A stretch of DNA of 64,000 nt from Armigeres subalbatus (GCF_024139115.2 NC_085140.1:335545099-335609098); one strand, 5' to 3'; positions 43,291-56,345 are shown, numbered from the stretch's first letter. Numbers and translations: made by a program. The notes: generated by a model not told the origin, from the letters alone.

Positions 43291-44935
43291 CCCCGACGGA
43301 TTCGAGAATAATTCTAGAACCGTACTGAGGATTGACCCAAACCTGGTAGGAATAAAAAAATCCGCATCAAATAAGCTTTGTAGCAATAAAATCAGTTGAC
43401 AAAAAGTGATCGAAAAGACTTTTCTCCGTGTTTTGTATAGAGTGGCACCATTGTGCAGCGTCTTCTGGTGACAATTTCATACGAAACATTGTTTCGTGTA
43501 ACATGCTCGCAAGATGGTGGTACAAAAGGTTGAAGCCGTTACCTACACTCATCGAACTGGACTATCGAAATTCATAACTGGCGCATTATGAATCTTATAT
43601 CGTTTATTCCACCAACAGTGCTTCTTATACGCAGTTACCTTCTCGAGCATTCAAGCGTAGATGGGCGTATGGCCTCCCGACCTCGACGTCCATAGTTCGA
43701 ACCCAGTCTGCCGCACTTTACTTTTTTTAAATGAAAATCGTCGTTCATAAGGCAACATATTGAAATTCATACCGATTCCTTATGGCAAATTTTCATAAGG
43801 CGTTTGATTGAAAATTATACGTCCATTTTCCTCAGTGTATGTTTGTCTGTGGCCTTTCTGTTGAGGTCGAAATATGTATCTGCTAAGCTTAGAGCAAAGT
43901 TAAAGTACATGCTGATGTTTTCTCTTCCAGGACCAAGTTCGACTAAATGTTGTTCTTATATGCTTTTGATGGTTCAAACATTACACGCAATAAAAATGGC
44001 CATCTATATATTCAGTATATTTATAATTATCGGAACCAGGGTTGTAAATATTCGGCAGCACTGGATGAAGGTGATGTTTTTTATATCATTTTTTTATTTT
44101 CTTCCTGCTTTGAAATCAACCTCACATTCCCGGAGAGGCAAAAAAGTAAACAACAGAACTCACATCACCCCTTACGCCGCGAAGATGAAATTTACCACAG
44201 CAAAATGTACACATTCACCCAGCAAATTGAAAAAATTCCCCCCGCGTTTAAATGGGCCACTCACAGTCATACGGTAAGGCGCGAACTGAGCAGCGCGAAC
44301 TCAGAACGACTTGTGAGTGGCTGAATGCGAAATTGAATAGTCGGTGTTGGAAATTATTTTTCGGCTGCACCCAGACGCACTCACCACGGCGGCGATGAAG
44401 GCGACAGCAGATTTTACTGAGATCCATGTTTTTCACTGCATTGACTGTGAAATATTTCTACCCTGATCGGAACAGTTTGTTTTCAATGTGCTTATTCGTC
44501 CATGGCCCTAATTCCCGTCATATGTATCAAATACTAGTTCACTAAATACTCGCGAATGATAATTTGAAGCAACGAATGTATCACCTGACGAAATAGAAAA
44601 AAATGTACACTATGATATGAACTCATTGCAGTCACATTCCGGTGTTATTTTCTTGTAATACGCTTCAAGCACACTTTGCGATTCAGATAATCGGGACGAT
44701 TTTCCACTTCTAGCGAACGCCACGCAACATCGTCATGAAAATCGATGTATATTTTGTAAATTTTAAACTAGCTTTCACTACCAATTTTTCACTTTTATTT
44801 TCACTGCACACTAGATGGAAGCAATACCTATTGCTGACCTAAAGAATCATTAAAAAAAAAACTCCCGAAAGGCGTAAAAAGCTCACGTCGGTGGCTTGAG
44901 GTTAGGAAAAGACAGGTGAGATACAAGGCGTACAC
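43291..44935. other. Unassigned DNA with small repeat scraps
   Basis: 43655-43715 resembles a degenerate tRNA (gtagatgggcgtatgg, agttcgaaccca) with poor stems. 43853-43895 is a scrap of repeat R1. 44160-44450 is more GC-rich and single-copy looking. The frames 43804-44277 and 43947-44324 have no recognised domain. Confidence 0.35.
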
Positions 44936-45365
44936 ACTAAGGAGTAAGCATATGCGGTATTTCGAAAAATTTCGTTTCAGGTGGTTCGAAACGAAATTCC
45001 GCGGAATTTCGCGGAATTTGAGCATGGCGAAATCTGATTTCTTGATTTCGTTTCGTTTCGTAAAATTACAAAAATTTCGCTAGAAAAAACTAGCTTCTAA
45101 CGAAATTTAACGGAATTCCGCGGAATTTCGAAACGAATTTAAACTAACCCATACTTTATATTATAAAAAAATTTTGGCTGCGCCGCTGAACAAAATCGTT
45201 AAGTTGTTTTCAAAACTTTAGGTTACACAATTTTTTCTATTACGGCTAACTAATCCCATTCTTAGGGGACAAATACGTAAGTAGTTTTCTTCTATAAAAC
45301 GTCTTCAGTGTTTCCATGATTAACATTTTGTGATATTTTTTTACTATTTGCACAATATGAATGCA

Positions 45366-45590
45366 GAATCGATCGTGTTGCTGCTGGTCATGGGACGGCA
45401 GCTAGTCCGGGAGAACGCGAAGTGATAAAAATCTACCTCGCGTTGCAGAAATTTGTTTAACCAGTGTGCAATCGATCGTGTTGATGCTGGTCACGCCAGC
45501 TAGTGTGGGAGAACGCGAAGTGATAAAACTAATGTCTGCAACAAAGAGCACAAAATTATTTAGTGTGGAATCGATCGTGTTGTAGAAGAT
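45366..45590 (+). repeat. Tandem repeat, ~101 bp, 2.2 copies
   Basis: aatcgatcgtgttg recurs at about 45368, 45469 and 45570, followed by ctggtca, cagctagt and gggagaacgcgaagtgat in the first two. Confidence 0.75.
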
Positions 45591-46496
45591 TATTAAACGA
45601 AGCACATTGATCTTGCGTTGGATTGATTTGAAACACAGTTTTCGTCTTCTTGTTTTCAAAATAACTTCGTTTACAATAAATATTTAGTCGCTTACCAAGG
45701 GGCTTCACATGAATTACCTTCTCAACTAACCAACGATTCCTTTTCCGTAGCGCTCACGGAGATGCAGAGCATACCTCGGTCTCTTAAAACAAAGAGTGTT
45801 ACACTAATTTTCGTCTCCTAATACTAAATTGACTATAAGCACCGTTATTGACCAGCATCGTTATTGTTCATAAATTGCAAACTCCGAAGCAAGTATACAA
45901 TAAGAATAACTTTTTTGTGTCCCAAGAATAGGGGAAGAGGTTCGGTTGTGGGCACCCTTTTGTCTTTTGTCTAGTTGATCTCATGCCGACATTTGTATAC
46001 CAATGGAAAGCTAGACTGTGTACCTTTTTTCAATCAATTATGTCTAAATTATTATAAAAAACGGCATGAAAACGTCATTTGAAATAAGTTAGGGAGCAAC
46101 TAAAATGATGTTGAATGATTTGTTAATAAAATAAGGGTGCCCACAACCGAATTTCGCAGCCGTTTTGGAAAACGAAGAAAAAAATGCATATTTGCTGTTT
46201 CTCGGCCAATCATGATTAGCAACTACGACGTGTACAGTTAAGAAACGTTATTAAGCTCTTCTTCAACTATTTGCACAATATGTGAGGAACATTGCAGATT
46301 TGTGGGCATTTCTAGATCTACGCATGAAATTTGCAAAAAAAAATCAAGAACGGGTTGAAAGATCATTAAAATTGCTGAAAATTCTTTACTTATGATTGCT
46401 TTTAGCACATACTGACCAATGATCAGTGACCATAACAGCTGTTCTCATCTGCCAAGGACATGTATATAAGACTATCGGTCTGTGAAATGCACATGA

Positions 46497-46577
46497 TTCT
46501 TCTTGTGAGCAAATGTATGCTATATATGTAGACGAGGAATAAGAAGGAATAAATTTTGGCAAACATACCCTTTTCAA
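46497..46577. mobile_element. Half copy of the palindromic TA MITE
   Basis: gctatatatgtagac, agaaggaataaattttgg and cccttttcaaatgtt match the right half of 33863-33995. The left half is replaced by unrelated sequence. Confidence 0.65.
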
Positions 46578-46827
46578 ATGTTGATCTAGTAATATCAATT
46601 CTATATCTGCGTATACGCCTGGCAGATGTGGATACATAGTTAAGTATCCCACTAAATAAAACAATAAATTTAAAGCATTCGTTTTGAAATTTTGACTAAG
46701 TCAATACTGTAGAACCACGCTGACAAGATAATATGAAGTATGCTTCAGCATAATTACATAATTCTTAAGTGAACTAAGGTTTTGAACGAAATTTGAATCC
46801 GTATATGAAAAATCCCACAATTTCTTT

Positions 46828-46878
46828 TTTTTATGTCTTTATTAGGGAGACTTTCAGCCCGAGGCTGGCTCGTCTCCG
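46828..46878 (-). mobile_element. 51 bp LINE 3' tail with 14 bp target duplication
   Basis: The minus strand reads gcctcgggctgaaagtctcc, aataaagacat and a short A run: an extremely 5'-truncated LINE end with a polyadenylation signal. cccacaatttcttt flanks it on both sides (46814-46827 and 46879-46892). Confidence 0.75.
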
Positions 46879-47364
46879 CCCACAATTTCTTTATTTTTAG
46901 ATACTTACTTATATAAAACTGATATAAAATTGATCAGATTCAGGAGCACACACTCCTCCTGAATTCCTATGAAAGCGGCACAAATGCTGGGGTATTGCTT
47001 TATCGCCAATGGTATATGCGGCGAGAATGTGGCGATTTATCACAGATTCCCTTTTCAGTTATTATAACTCTTTTGGTCGCAAAACAGTTATTCGACTTCG
47101 AAAAAGTTAAAAAAGTTAAATCAGAATTGCGTACATAATGTAAAACCAATTCAAAAAAAATTTCGCGGAAAAAAAAAATCAAAATTTCGTTTCGTTTCGA
47201 AAAATTTCGAATTAAATGAACCTCGATTTCGTATCGTTTCGAAGTCTCGAAAGAAATCTATATTTCGTTTTGTTTCGATCCGAATCAACATAGACATTTT
47301 AAATTTCGTTTCGTTTCGTTTCGTTAGGAAAAAGTGTGTTATCGCATACCCTTACTAAGGAGTA

Positions 47365-49200
47365 GTATTGGAATATCGGGCAGAATGTGAAACCTCGCTG
47401 TACACAGAGACTAAGAATGAAATAAACGATGTATCAGTCAGTAGCCTGCCTTGGAGTGATGATAATTCGAGTTTTGTTTTTTTCTTTATGAGAAAATGAA
47501 TGAATAATGTGAATATTCTTATATGAAAACAAAACTACGATGATTATTTGCTTTCAATAACATTTTTGTAGCCAAACCCTTCTATTTCAGGTCAAATAAT
47601 TGTTTTTGCTTATGCTCACAGGTTGGTTGCAATTCATCCTAAAGCAACCCCAACCATCAAGCTTCATTCGAGATGAAAGTGAAATACTCCAATTCCGTCA
47701 CTTATAAATTGCAAGTTTTATCATCCACCTGCCTACGCTTTTCAAGCAAATGGCACAGCGCAAAGCCGCGAAGGTCAGGAGCAAATTTATGAACCGACAT
47801 AAGCCTTCATGTCGACCTGAATAAATCATAACTAGAGGAGTCGCCTTCACCGTGTCTGTGTTTCGGAAGCGACTCGCTCAAGTACCTACAGCATGGATGA
47901 GAAATGAGCTTGAAGCCACTAATGCTCGACGCCATGATGGACGGCGGGCCTTGGCAGCCATCACAGTGCCTGCCAACGAGACTTTCGCTAGCGCCGGAAA
48001 CTGGGCAATGGCGATGAAGCTCACCACGGGAAGAGTCGAGTGGAAGGACGCAGCTGTCGACGGTTAGACATTTGTGAGGTGAGTTATTGGCGGGTCTGAA
48101 TCGGAGGTGCGACTTGCTCATTTGCATTTGGTTTAGAAAAGGCCGGATAGGAAGGAAATCAAAATCAAATCATATAGAAAAATTAGAACTGTATTCCATC
48201 AGTTTTTATTCGACGTTTGAAAAACAAATTTACTTTCCTATCTAAGTGTTGTATACGGAAGAACGATGCGTAGTTCTCATGGAAGTATTACTTTATTGAA
48301 GAAGTATCATTTATTATGCTTAAAGATTTTTTTAGCCGAATAACGAATAATATGTAGATTTCCGAATAACATGTTACAATGCTTTATTGAATTCTATATT
48401 TTTGCTTACTCGATGTATTTTAAATTAGAGAAGAGTTCACTGCAGTATCAAGCATTAGAAATAGGACTCAAATGAAATTCTTAACTGATGTGTATTTGTC
48501 AGTGTGCTCCGAACAGAAGAATCGTCTGTTTCGAATGCTGTCACTAAACTTGGGTCTGTTTCCTTAACTAAATAGTCGCCATCAACCGTCCGACGTCTCC
48601 GTCCTGGAAACTGCGATTATAATGACTGAAATGGTTGCACGACCCAAAAGTGAGAAAAGCATCATCATTACCCGTGATGCCCGACAACTGCTGCTGGGGG
48701 CACGATTCTTGCAATGACAAAGGAAGGCAGATAAACTTATCCGGAAACGCACAGACATAAATTTATTTTATCATTTTCCTCCATAATTTTAATACAGTCA
48801 CAATGGATGGCGTCATCCAGAATATGGGTAGGATCTGGGTAGGATGGAAGGCCATGGGACTTTAGCTTTAATGCAGTGCTAATGCGACAGAAGCACAAAA
48901 AAAAAGAGTCCAGGGCGACGACGTTTAAAGATTTTTATTCCGTTGTTCCTGTTAAAGAGGTTGTTAGCACCAGTACTGCAATTTCTCATTTTCAATGAGA
49001 GATGTCACGCGATGTTTACATATCTGCCCATTTCAATATCTATAGAAACGCGAAGAATGAATGGCACGCTAGGAAAATTTAAAAAATTATTTGTCCTGTG
49101 ACAGGGCATACAATTTTAGCAATATCTGCTTTATTTTTGTGTTTATTACCACTTTCAATTAAAGGAATGTGATTAATTTATCAACTAGTCACTATTCTTC
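47365..49200. other. Unassigned, partly single-copy DNA
   Basis: 47620-48130 is GC-richer and has a 71-codon plus frame (47852-48067) and a 106-codon minus frame (47807-48127) over the same bases. Neither has a recognisable domain, so I cannot say which, if either, is real. The rest is AT-rich with nothing seen. Confidence 0.35.
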
Positions 49201-49204
49201 GCAT

Positions 49205-49248
49205 ATCTTCTTCTTCTTATTCTTCTTATTCTTCTTGTTCTTCTTCTT
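49205..49248. repeat. TTC / TTCTTA microsatellite
   Basis: A run of ttcttcttat and ttcttcttc units immediately left of the Helitron-like element. Confidence 0.85.
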
Positions 49249-49711
49249 CTATATAATAAAAATGAAATGGTTTGTGTTCGTATTCGCATAACTTGAAAAC
49301 GGTTGGATGGATTTTCATCATCCCATCAGCAGAAACGTCCGTTATAGTATCCGACAGGTTTATATATTTTTTAGGAGAAATCACGAGTAAATATGAGTAT
49401 ATCGTAAAAAAACTGAAATTAGTATTTGTATAGAAATTTCGCATGGGCAGATCACAACACACAGGACTGATACTTGTATACCTTCACCACAGTTTGTTTC
49501 GTAGTCAACATTGAAAATTCCGCACTGACAGCCATAAGGATAATCACGGGAAGAAAAGAGATAGGTGCGATCCACACTGACAGTTCCATAAACGAAAAGC
49601 AGAAGAAAAGAGACTGCATCTGTACTACGAAAACACAACCAAAACATCAGACCCCGATCACAACACGCATTTTCGCCTACTATGCAGGACAACGTCTGCT
49701 GGGTTAACTAG
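49248..49711 (+). mobile_element. Non-autonomous Helitron-like element, about 464 bp
   Basis: The 5' end tctatataataaaaatgaaa and nearby gcataacttgaaaacggttg are typical of insect Helitrons from memory. The 3' end carries a small hairpin (gcaggac / gtctgc) and finishes gggttaaCTAG followed by T, fitting the CTRR end and A|T insertion. There is no target duplication, as expected. The 5' flanking base is T, not the expected A. Confidence 0.6.
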
Positions 49712-50345
49712 TATCTATTATATATTTAAATTATATTATATTTATATTAAACATAAAAACTTAATTTTTCAACTCTTTCTTAAAATACTATATCTTCTTG
49801 AATTTCCTTTAGAATTTCTTCAGATCTTATTTTCGTAGTTCCTTTAAAAATATCCTCTGGAAATCCACTTGAAAATACAGTCGACTCTCCACATCTCGAT
49901 ATTGGACCATCGAGATAAGGAGAGATCGAGGAATGGAAGGAAAATTGAAATGGGAACTAGATTGAAAAAAGTACATCCCTTTGAAAAACCGACAACAGAA
50001 CAAATGTCATTTATTGTTATGAATACTCAAATGTGGAGGATTACGATTTGAAAAATGTATTGGACCCTCAGTGGGTTCAAGTCCCATCCAAGGAAAAGTG
50101 GTTACCTCCAATATTTTTTTTTTTAAATCATAATCTTCCACATAATGTACATATTCACATTCACAGTTTTCATAACATTGCAAATTAATGTCCAAGTCGG
50201 GTGGTCTAATACCCGGAACATAGGCAATTAACAATTATTGAACTGTCATTTCTTGTTTTGGATGTGCTTGTTATTGGTCATCTAGTAGCCTAGGAAGAGA
50301 CTCCGAACAAAATATTACCAGAACACATCGAGATAGGTTGGATCT
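49712..50345. repeat. AT-rich DNA and a dispersed repeat with catcgagata words
   Basis: 49873-49930 contains the palindromic set ctctccacatctcgat / atcgagataaggagag. catcgagatagg returns at 50325. In between, 50070-50095 has a B-box-like ggttcaagtcccatcc. Family not known, limits uncertain. Confidence 0.4.
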
Positions 50346-52865
50346 GAGGGTGGCTCCGTTTCAAGCCCCCTTTCGCCCGATTTTTTCGCATTCCAAAAAT
50401 AATTCAAATCCGCCAAAATTTTTTTTTTGATTTTACGCTGAAACAAAATGAGCGAATAAACTAAAAATCAAGCAAAATCTCCAAATTTCAGCGACTTTCA
50501 AAAGTTAGATCAAGTTCTGAGAGCAAATATCAAACCTTACCATATTGGAAAACTGGTCAAAGCTTCGCAATGCTATGCTTCGTCTAAGAAACGCTTCAAC
50601 AATGAACCAGTAGTTAATCCTCATGGAAACTTGGAAGATGATCACGACAAATAAGTGTGAAGAATCTAATTTATTATTTTATCAAAATTTAAATGAAAAA
50701 AGGTTCAATAAAATATGAATCGTTGGCTACAAGTCTGCCGATACGTGGATCAAGCAAGAGATCGAGTACTCAAGCTCAAAACGAACGACATATAGTTTCG
50801 GTCGGCCTCTTTTGTACCACTCCTAAATATAACACTGGGAAACGATGCTGAAAAGTGTATCCGGAAATTACCTCAAAAAACCCTCAAAAAGTACCAGGAT
50901 AGTGGCGATAGTGAACAGGATACTGAACATAGAAAATAGGGATGTTGTTTGATAAGTTTCAGGAGTCTATATCGGCCTGGTAGTCTCTTTATTGACTATA
51001 TGTCATTGGAGATTCAACGAAGGTACGCAAGCAGAAATAGTGAGGTGAATTTGAACTGGTAGAACGATAGTAGTTCTGGAAGTTCTGGAAATACAGGTGA
51101 GTATTTCTTTATTCTTAACATTATTTTTGATGACGGAAATTTTAACTTGTTTCGTGATGGACTACCCGTATTATCCTCTCATCGCAGTCCACGGTCCGAT
51201 TGGCACGTACACGTTTTTAAGATTATGAGATCCAAACACACAGAATCCTTAAATACTATTTTATTGAACCCATGCACAATACACAGTTACAATACTATTT
51301 TGTTGTTTTGTTGATCTGCAAATCTTTGTAGTTGAAATAAACCAAGTTGCGCTTCACAGCAAGTTGTTGGTGCACAATCTTAGTAATTTTGTTTGGATGA
51401 GTCAGCTTAAGCTGTGCATATACTTTTATTCTTATTTAAGAAGGTAATGGTGGTGATTTATTACCCACAAAGGTTAAGGGTGGGGGGAAGATAATGAGAT
51501 TTTACCTAATCATCAAGCTCCTTTTTTGTGATATTCATATTATTATTGTCAAAAATTATCATCCTGGTCCGCAGAACAAAACAAACTCATCATCTCCGAA
51601 TTGACGATGCTAAGCCTTTTCTTGCAAGAATTTTGGGGAGTCTATGTTAATCTTTTTTGTATTTATCATATTCCTTCCAGTCTTGAATAATAGCCCATCA
51701 AAATTTTAAATTCAGTAGGACTGTTCGCCTAATTGTATAGATTGTGTCGGTATTTACAATGACCATATAATTTTCTCTCTACAATTCTATTTCAGAATTT
51801 ATCAAGGGTTTATGCTTTGCTATGCTATTTGTTAAGTATTGGATTTATTTCCGAAAATTGTCGAATAATGTTTCTATCCTCCATTCTTTTTGTGAAAAAT
51901 CGGTAGTGAATGAAAACTTTTGGGTTTTTATTTGAGATTCTCCAAAAGTAAAAATCTGGCTCCAGAGAAAAAGCCAATTATTGTTTCTAATGGGAATTAT
52001 TGTTTGATTTCTATAAACTGAATCATTACACAATGTTCGGTTGTTTATAATGTACCTGCATTTGAATAGTGCGAACTAACGTTACGTCACAAAATTTATT
52101 GATTTGTATATATTTTAAAATCACTGTTAAGCTTGAATTTTCATTTACTTATAGAGAACGTTATTTTGTATGGTGGAATTTCACCAAGGAGTAAATCAAA
52201 AATGCTAGAATCAAGATGAAGATGAACGCACTGGATTTTTTGCTAGGATGGATAAAACATAACTGCGGCAGCGATAGCGACAGCCTCAAAATTAACAGCT
52301 ACCGGTACTTACTCAACTACGAACACCACGAGAATCTCCAAATCAGCCAAGTTGGAATTGCGGCCAGACTGGATCTGTTTTGATAGTGGATAAACTCAAC
52401 TGGTGAGCACGTTTCAATTCTTTCCTTTCTTTTTGAATTGCTTTATAAATTTAAAAACTTGAAAATGGAACACTAAATACGTACAGGGCATCGTTTGCTG
52501 CTATTGCCGCGAATATTGTGGGAGTCCCAGGTATTCGGTTCACGCTTTAGTTAGCAACGGTGGCTCTTCTCGACCTTCTATTCCCTGAGTAGTTAGTGCG
52601 AATAAGGGCGTCCTTGTGAAGTTTTGCTGTACCTGTTATGAACAACTAGTACATCCCGTACCCTATACACTTCCTGAAAAAACCTTTTTTGCTTCAGGAG
52701 TGAATCCTTTTTTAGTACTAGTCTTCGTAACAATAAGGGCACCATCACGGAGCATGAGATATGATCAAATTATTCGTAGTACTACTTGACCAACACCCCC
52801 AGCTGGGTGAGGGGTAGAGGATGACACACACACACACACACACACAATTCCGGGATGAAATCTTG
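50346..52865. other. Unassigned AT-rich DNA with a CA microsatellite
   Basis: No gene or long repeat recognised. 52829-52848 is a (CA)n run. Short frames are in AT-rich context and carry no motif. Confidence 0.4.
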
Positions 52866-52874
52866 GAGCAACTT

Positions 52875-53012
52875 TAGGGAAGATCCATAAAGTACGTCAC
52901 GCAAAAATCGGCGATTTTCGACCCCCCCTCCCCCCTTCGTCACACTTTTTGTATTAAACCTCTAAAATTTTTGTATGAGTCGTCACGCTGCTCGGTACCC
53001 CCCCTCCCCCCT
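52875..53012. repeat. C-rich dispersed repeat, probably half of a MITE
   Basis: gatccataaagtacgtcacg at one end followed by two ccccccctccccccttcg-type C tracts and gtatgagtcgtcacg. The matching inverted terminus is missing on the right. Confidence 0.4.
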
Positions 53013-53040
53013 AGGAACTAACTTTAAAACCAACTTTAAA

Positions 53041-53115
53041 ACTAAAACCTGGAGGAACTTTCGGAGGAATTCCTGGGGTAACTACAGAGGAAATTCTTGA
53101 AGAAATGGAATTGCT
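53041..53115. repeat. GGAATTC-type minisatellite
   Basis: ggaggaactttcggaggaat-type units, as at 57490-57790. Confidence 0.6.
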
Positions 53116-54280
53116 GGAGGAACTTGGATGAAATCCTATATATAATATCCCTGTTTGTCTGTCCAGTGACTAGCCAACCAGACGCAGCACGCGGGGAAAT
53201 TCTCACAAAAAAATAAAATATTTGACACTTCATTTCTTTTTTACTATCAGATGAAGAAAACAAAACCAGTGACAACCTTATAGACAACCAGACACAGCAT
53301 TTGATGAAAAAAAATCACAAACAACAAACGTTGAAAATTCTGATTGTTTTAAATGCATGAATTAATCAACCGTTTATACTGAAAAAAAAAGACAGGTACT
53401 ACTGCGTCCACAAATAAACTAGTTTTTGAATAAGGCCGATACAAATATTAAATTTATTTTATGTCCGACAGCTCTTGAAAAACACGAGGGGGGGAAATAA
53501 AAAAAATAACAAGGAAACAAAAAAAAAGTTCAAAATGCGAATAATTGCATGAAAAATTTGGAATTTTAATGGAAAATGATAGAGAAAAATATGAATATTT
53601 GTTACATATTTATCCAGTAATGAACTTAGCACAAACTTTGTGAAATTAAAAATATTGGAACTTATTCTGAAGAAATTTTGGTTTTTCTTAATGGGATAGC
53701 TTTTGCTGATAGACTCACTGTTGAATCCATAACACCAACATTTTTAAAGTACGGCTAGAGTTATAAGCTTTTATCAAGTCAACTCAAGTCAAGTATGAAC
53801 CTCAAATCGGTTGTACTGGGGCAATGGTCAGGTGTACTTTTGAAATCAGAGATGTGTTATCTGAACATGGATGTTTTATGCAGGTTCGGAATTACAGACT
53901 TCCCGGACAATATGGAATAGATATGTGAAGTGTGAAGTAGAATCGGTGGAGCACGTGATATCAGCTCGTCATCATGCTCACGTTCCTAAAAGTATTGAAA
54001 TGCCATGCAATTTGTTAACGGCCTCGGATAAACCCGTAGAGAGGATGCAATGGACGCTGAACTTACTCATCCAAGAAATATGCGTGGATCAGCTGCGACT
54101 GTTGTAAGGAGGTCATTTTGGCACTGAGCACTTCCCAATCATTACACTTTCTCAGCACCCATGTACATGTGGCATTCATTAAGTTAAATCCAATTCTCAC
54201 ACACCCACTCTTGTGTTCTGAGCACCTTTTCGGGTACATGGGGCCAACGTTAAGGATCTCCTATCTCCTATCGACTTTGT
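53116..54280. other. Unassigned DNA with repeat scraps
   Basis: 53150-53310 holds a local two-fold repeat of ccagtgac..gccaaccagac. 53433-53500 (ggccgatacaaatatt, aatttattttatgtc) is inverted at 57420-57485. 53775-53800 is a scrap of repeat R1. A 78-codon frame at 53871-54107 is not recognised. Confidence 0.4.
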
Positions 54281-54853
54281 TTATTTAGGGTTTAGCCGCC
54301 AGGCGATCCTGAGTCTGCTTCTGCTGCGATGTCCTGCCGGATTCCAGCGCTGGCTTGCAGATTTCGTCTCTGCTCTTACGTTGTCTGTGGCCGGCCTACG
54401 CCCATTCACACTGTGGAGTTGCCGTTGATATTGGATCTCGATGGCATCGTCGATAGGGCTCAGCATTCGGGATCCAGTTGTGCGCCCACCAGGTCCGAGC
54501 TGTAAATCATAGACATCGGGTGATGAATACTTGAAATCTATGTGGTCTCTGCCAATATGCACCAAGTCTTACTGGCGTAAAACATCACAGATTTCACAAG
54601 AGTTGAATATTCGAGGTTTGGTGCATTGCCTGGACAGATTGGATCTCCATGTTCTGCTGCTGCGACTGCTAGAGAGGTCCATGATTTCGCCGACTACGAT
54701 GAACGATGCACCGATTCCGTGGTCAATTAGTACCAAATGGAGGGACTCTTGAAACTCAATGACCTGCTCCAGGATACTGCAAAGCGTGACAGAATGGTTC
54801 TCACATGATCGTCCGAGGCGAAATCCTGCCTGCTGCCGTCGGAGAATTGTCAA
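54281..54853 (-). pseudogene. LINE family 2 remnant: RT fragment plus C-terminal tail, minus strand
   Basis: From 54853 downward: LRRQQAGFRLGRSCENHSV and LEQVIEFQESLHLVLID, the RT block that normally leads into the catalytic domain. The frame then loses similarity. At 54400-54281 the C-terminal tail appears as SASQRWNPAGHRSRSRLRI, with a frameshift inside. Most of RT is deleted. The tail matches 58206-58399. Confidence 0.7.
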
Positions 54854-55139
54854 CCTTCCCCTATATCTGAATTAGGAGAGGTTGTCAAAACTAGAAGAAG
54901 TTGTTGTAAGTGGTCGAGCCAACGTTTCAGCTGATCAACTGGATCGATGAGTGACTGACATGTCGCGTCTTTATCTATCAACCACGGATTCATTCAGGCG
55001 TTGTGAAATATTGAAGAGGAAATGAATATCGCCGGTTGTTGCGGGTTTCCCCCCATCGCATTGTCGGCCGGGGAGTCAACCCGCGAGCGCTTCTAACGTC
55101 TGCAGCCAGCAACATTTGGCTTACTTCCCAGACCTGTTT
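54854..55139. other. Unassigned DNA between LINE remnants
   Basis: Probably further decayed LINE sequence, but no motif can be read. Confidence 0.3.
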
Positions 55140-56345
55140 TTAGTTGGCTGGATTAGTATTTGACTCCTCTGGAAATGGATCAGCTGAAAACGGAGACGAT
55201 GCCTTCTTGAGTCCACAATAAACGCAGCGCTGACATCGCGTTTGACTATCATATTCTAATTGGCGACAACGCATTGCTCGGATTCAGCGGTGTCAGGAGA
55301 GGCTCGGGCGACGAATCAACATAGACCAACCAGAAGATCCTGCTGTGAATAAATCGTTCGTTGAAGACCTTAGAACTCGGGTAGTAGATGTTCTCGAAGG
55401 TGGCAGCGTAGAAGATAAGTGGGCAGTGAAGAATGCTTTTATCGAAATCGGCGAGAAAAACTTAGGTGAGCTGCTCACTCATTGAAAAGAGTGGATCACA
55501 GATGTAACCCGACGGAAGATTGAGGAGCATGGAGAAGCAAAGGATGAGGAACGTGAATAATCAAAGGAGTAAAGTAGAGTCCGTCCTGTATGTATCCCTG
55601 TAAGTGGGAGTCGGGCGCTGCTGAAGACAGGACAGGCGGGCATGGGTAGACTTCCTGACCGATGAAGAAAGGATGGCTGCAGCAACCGGAGGTTATTGCA
55701 CCAATCACTTTTTGACTTGGACTTCGAACACTTGGAACTTGGAGAACTTCGAACAGCGTCCTCAAGTCTCAGCCAGCGTTCTTCAAAAAGCACCCATCCG
55801 AGGTTTACAATTGGAACTACTGGCTCATGATCACGAAGCGCTATATTATTTAACAATGCGACGCTCATTTATGCTGAGTGGGCCCAAAGAGCTGACCGTT
55901 TGCTTTTTTGTGGCGTCTCACCATCAAAGTCAGCAGGACCAGGATGTTGAGTGTCAACGGGAACAGCTCCGCAAACTTTGCAGTAGCCGGACGATCGGAG
56001 GATTTCAATATCTTGACAGTCTGATATCATCAGATAGCGAAATTGGGATCGACATGGAATCACGAGCTGGGGATAAGAGTTATCGAAATATTTGGAAACA
56101 CAACCGGATTGATCCACGCACCAAAGTTCGAATGTACCACTCGGTCTTGAAACGTGTTGAGTATAGACAAAGATAACTCAGATGATGTTTAAAATTTACA
56201 ATTCGGACGACCTTTCAGCTGGATAACGTGTGCCGAGCAACATAAAAGCCATCGAATACCGATAACAATATGTAGATGTTCGAGAACATTGATGGAAATG
56301 GGTAGTCCACATATTGCAAGGCAGGTAAGATAATAAGCGTGACCT
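55140..56345 (+). pseudogene. LINE family 2 remnant, plus strand, internally deleted
   Basis: 55230-55480 reads SDYHILIGE.RLRI-like sequence, then RRINIDQPEDPAVNKSFVE, DLRTRVVDVLEGG and VEDKWAVKNAFIEIGEKNL. This is the linker between endonuclease and RT. 55980-56160 reads GFQYLDSLISSDSEIGID and later RTKVRMYHSVLKRV, from after RT. Near 56290 is WKWVVHILQ, corresponding to the WRWVGYTLR block of 58206-58399. The RT itself is missing. Stops and frameshifts are throughout. Confidence 0.65.

Larger units (their letters stand above)
44947..47353. mobile_element. 2.4 kb element with TTTCG repeats at both ends and 11 bp flanking duplication
   Basis: actaaggagta occurs at 44936-44946 and 47354-47364. 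Just inside, both ends are rich in tttcgtttcg / cgaaattt words (44960-45140 and 47150-47335), with weak inverted termini (gcatatgcggtat against ttatcgcatac). The interior holds other repeats and no transposase. The class is unknown. Confidence 0.5.

Noticed and set aside
43655..43715. tRNA-like sequence with gttcgaaccc
   Set aside because: The T-arm and acceptor stems do not pair. Listed only as a scrap within the unassigned stretch.
47807..48127. A host gene exon in the GC-richer stretch
   Set aside because: Opposite-strand frames of similar length compete, and neither has a recognisable motif, so no gene is called.
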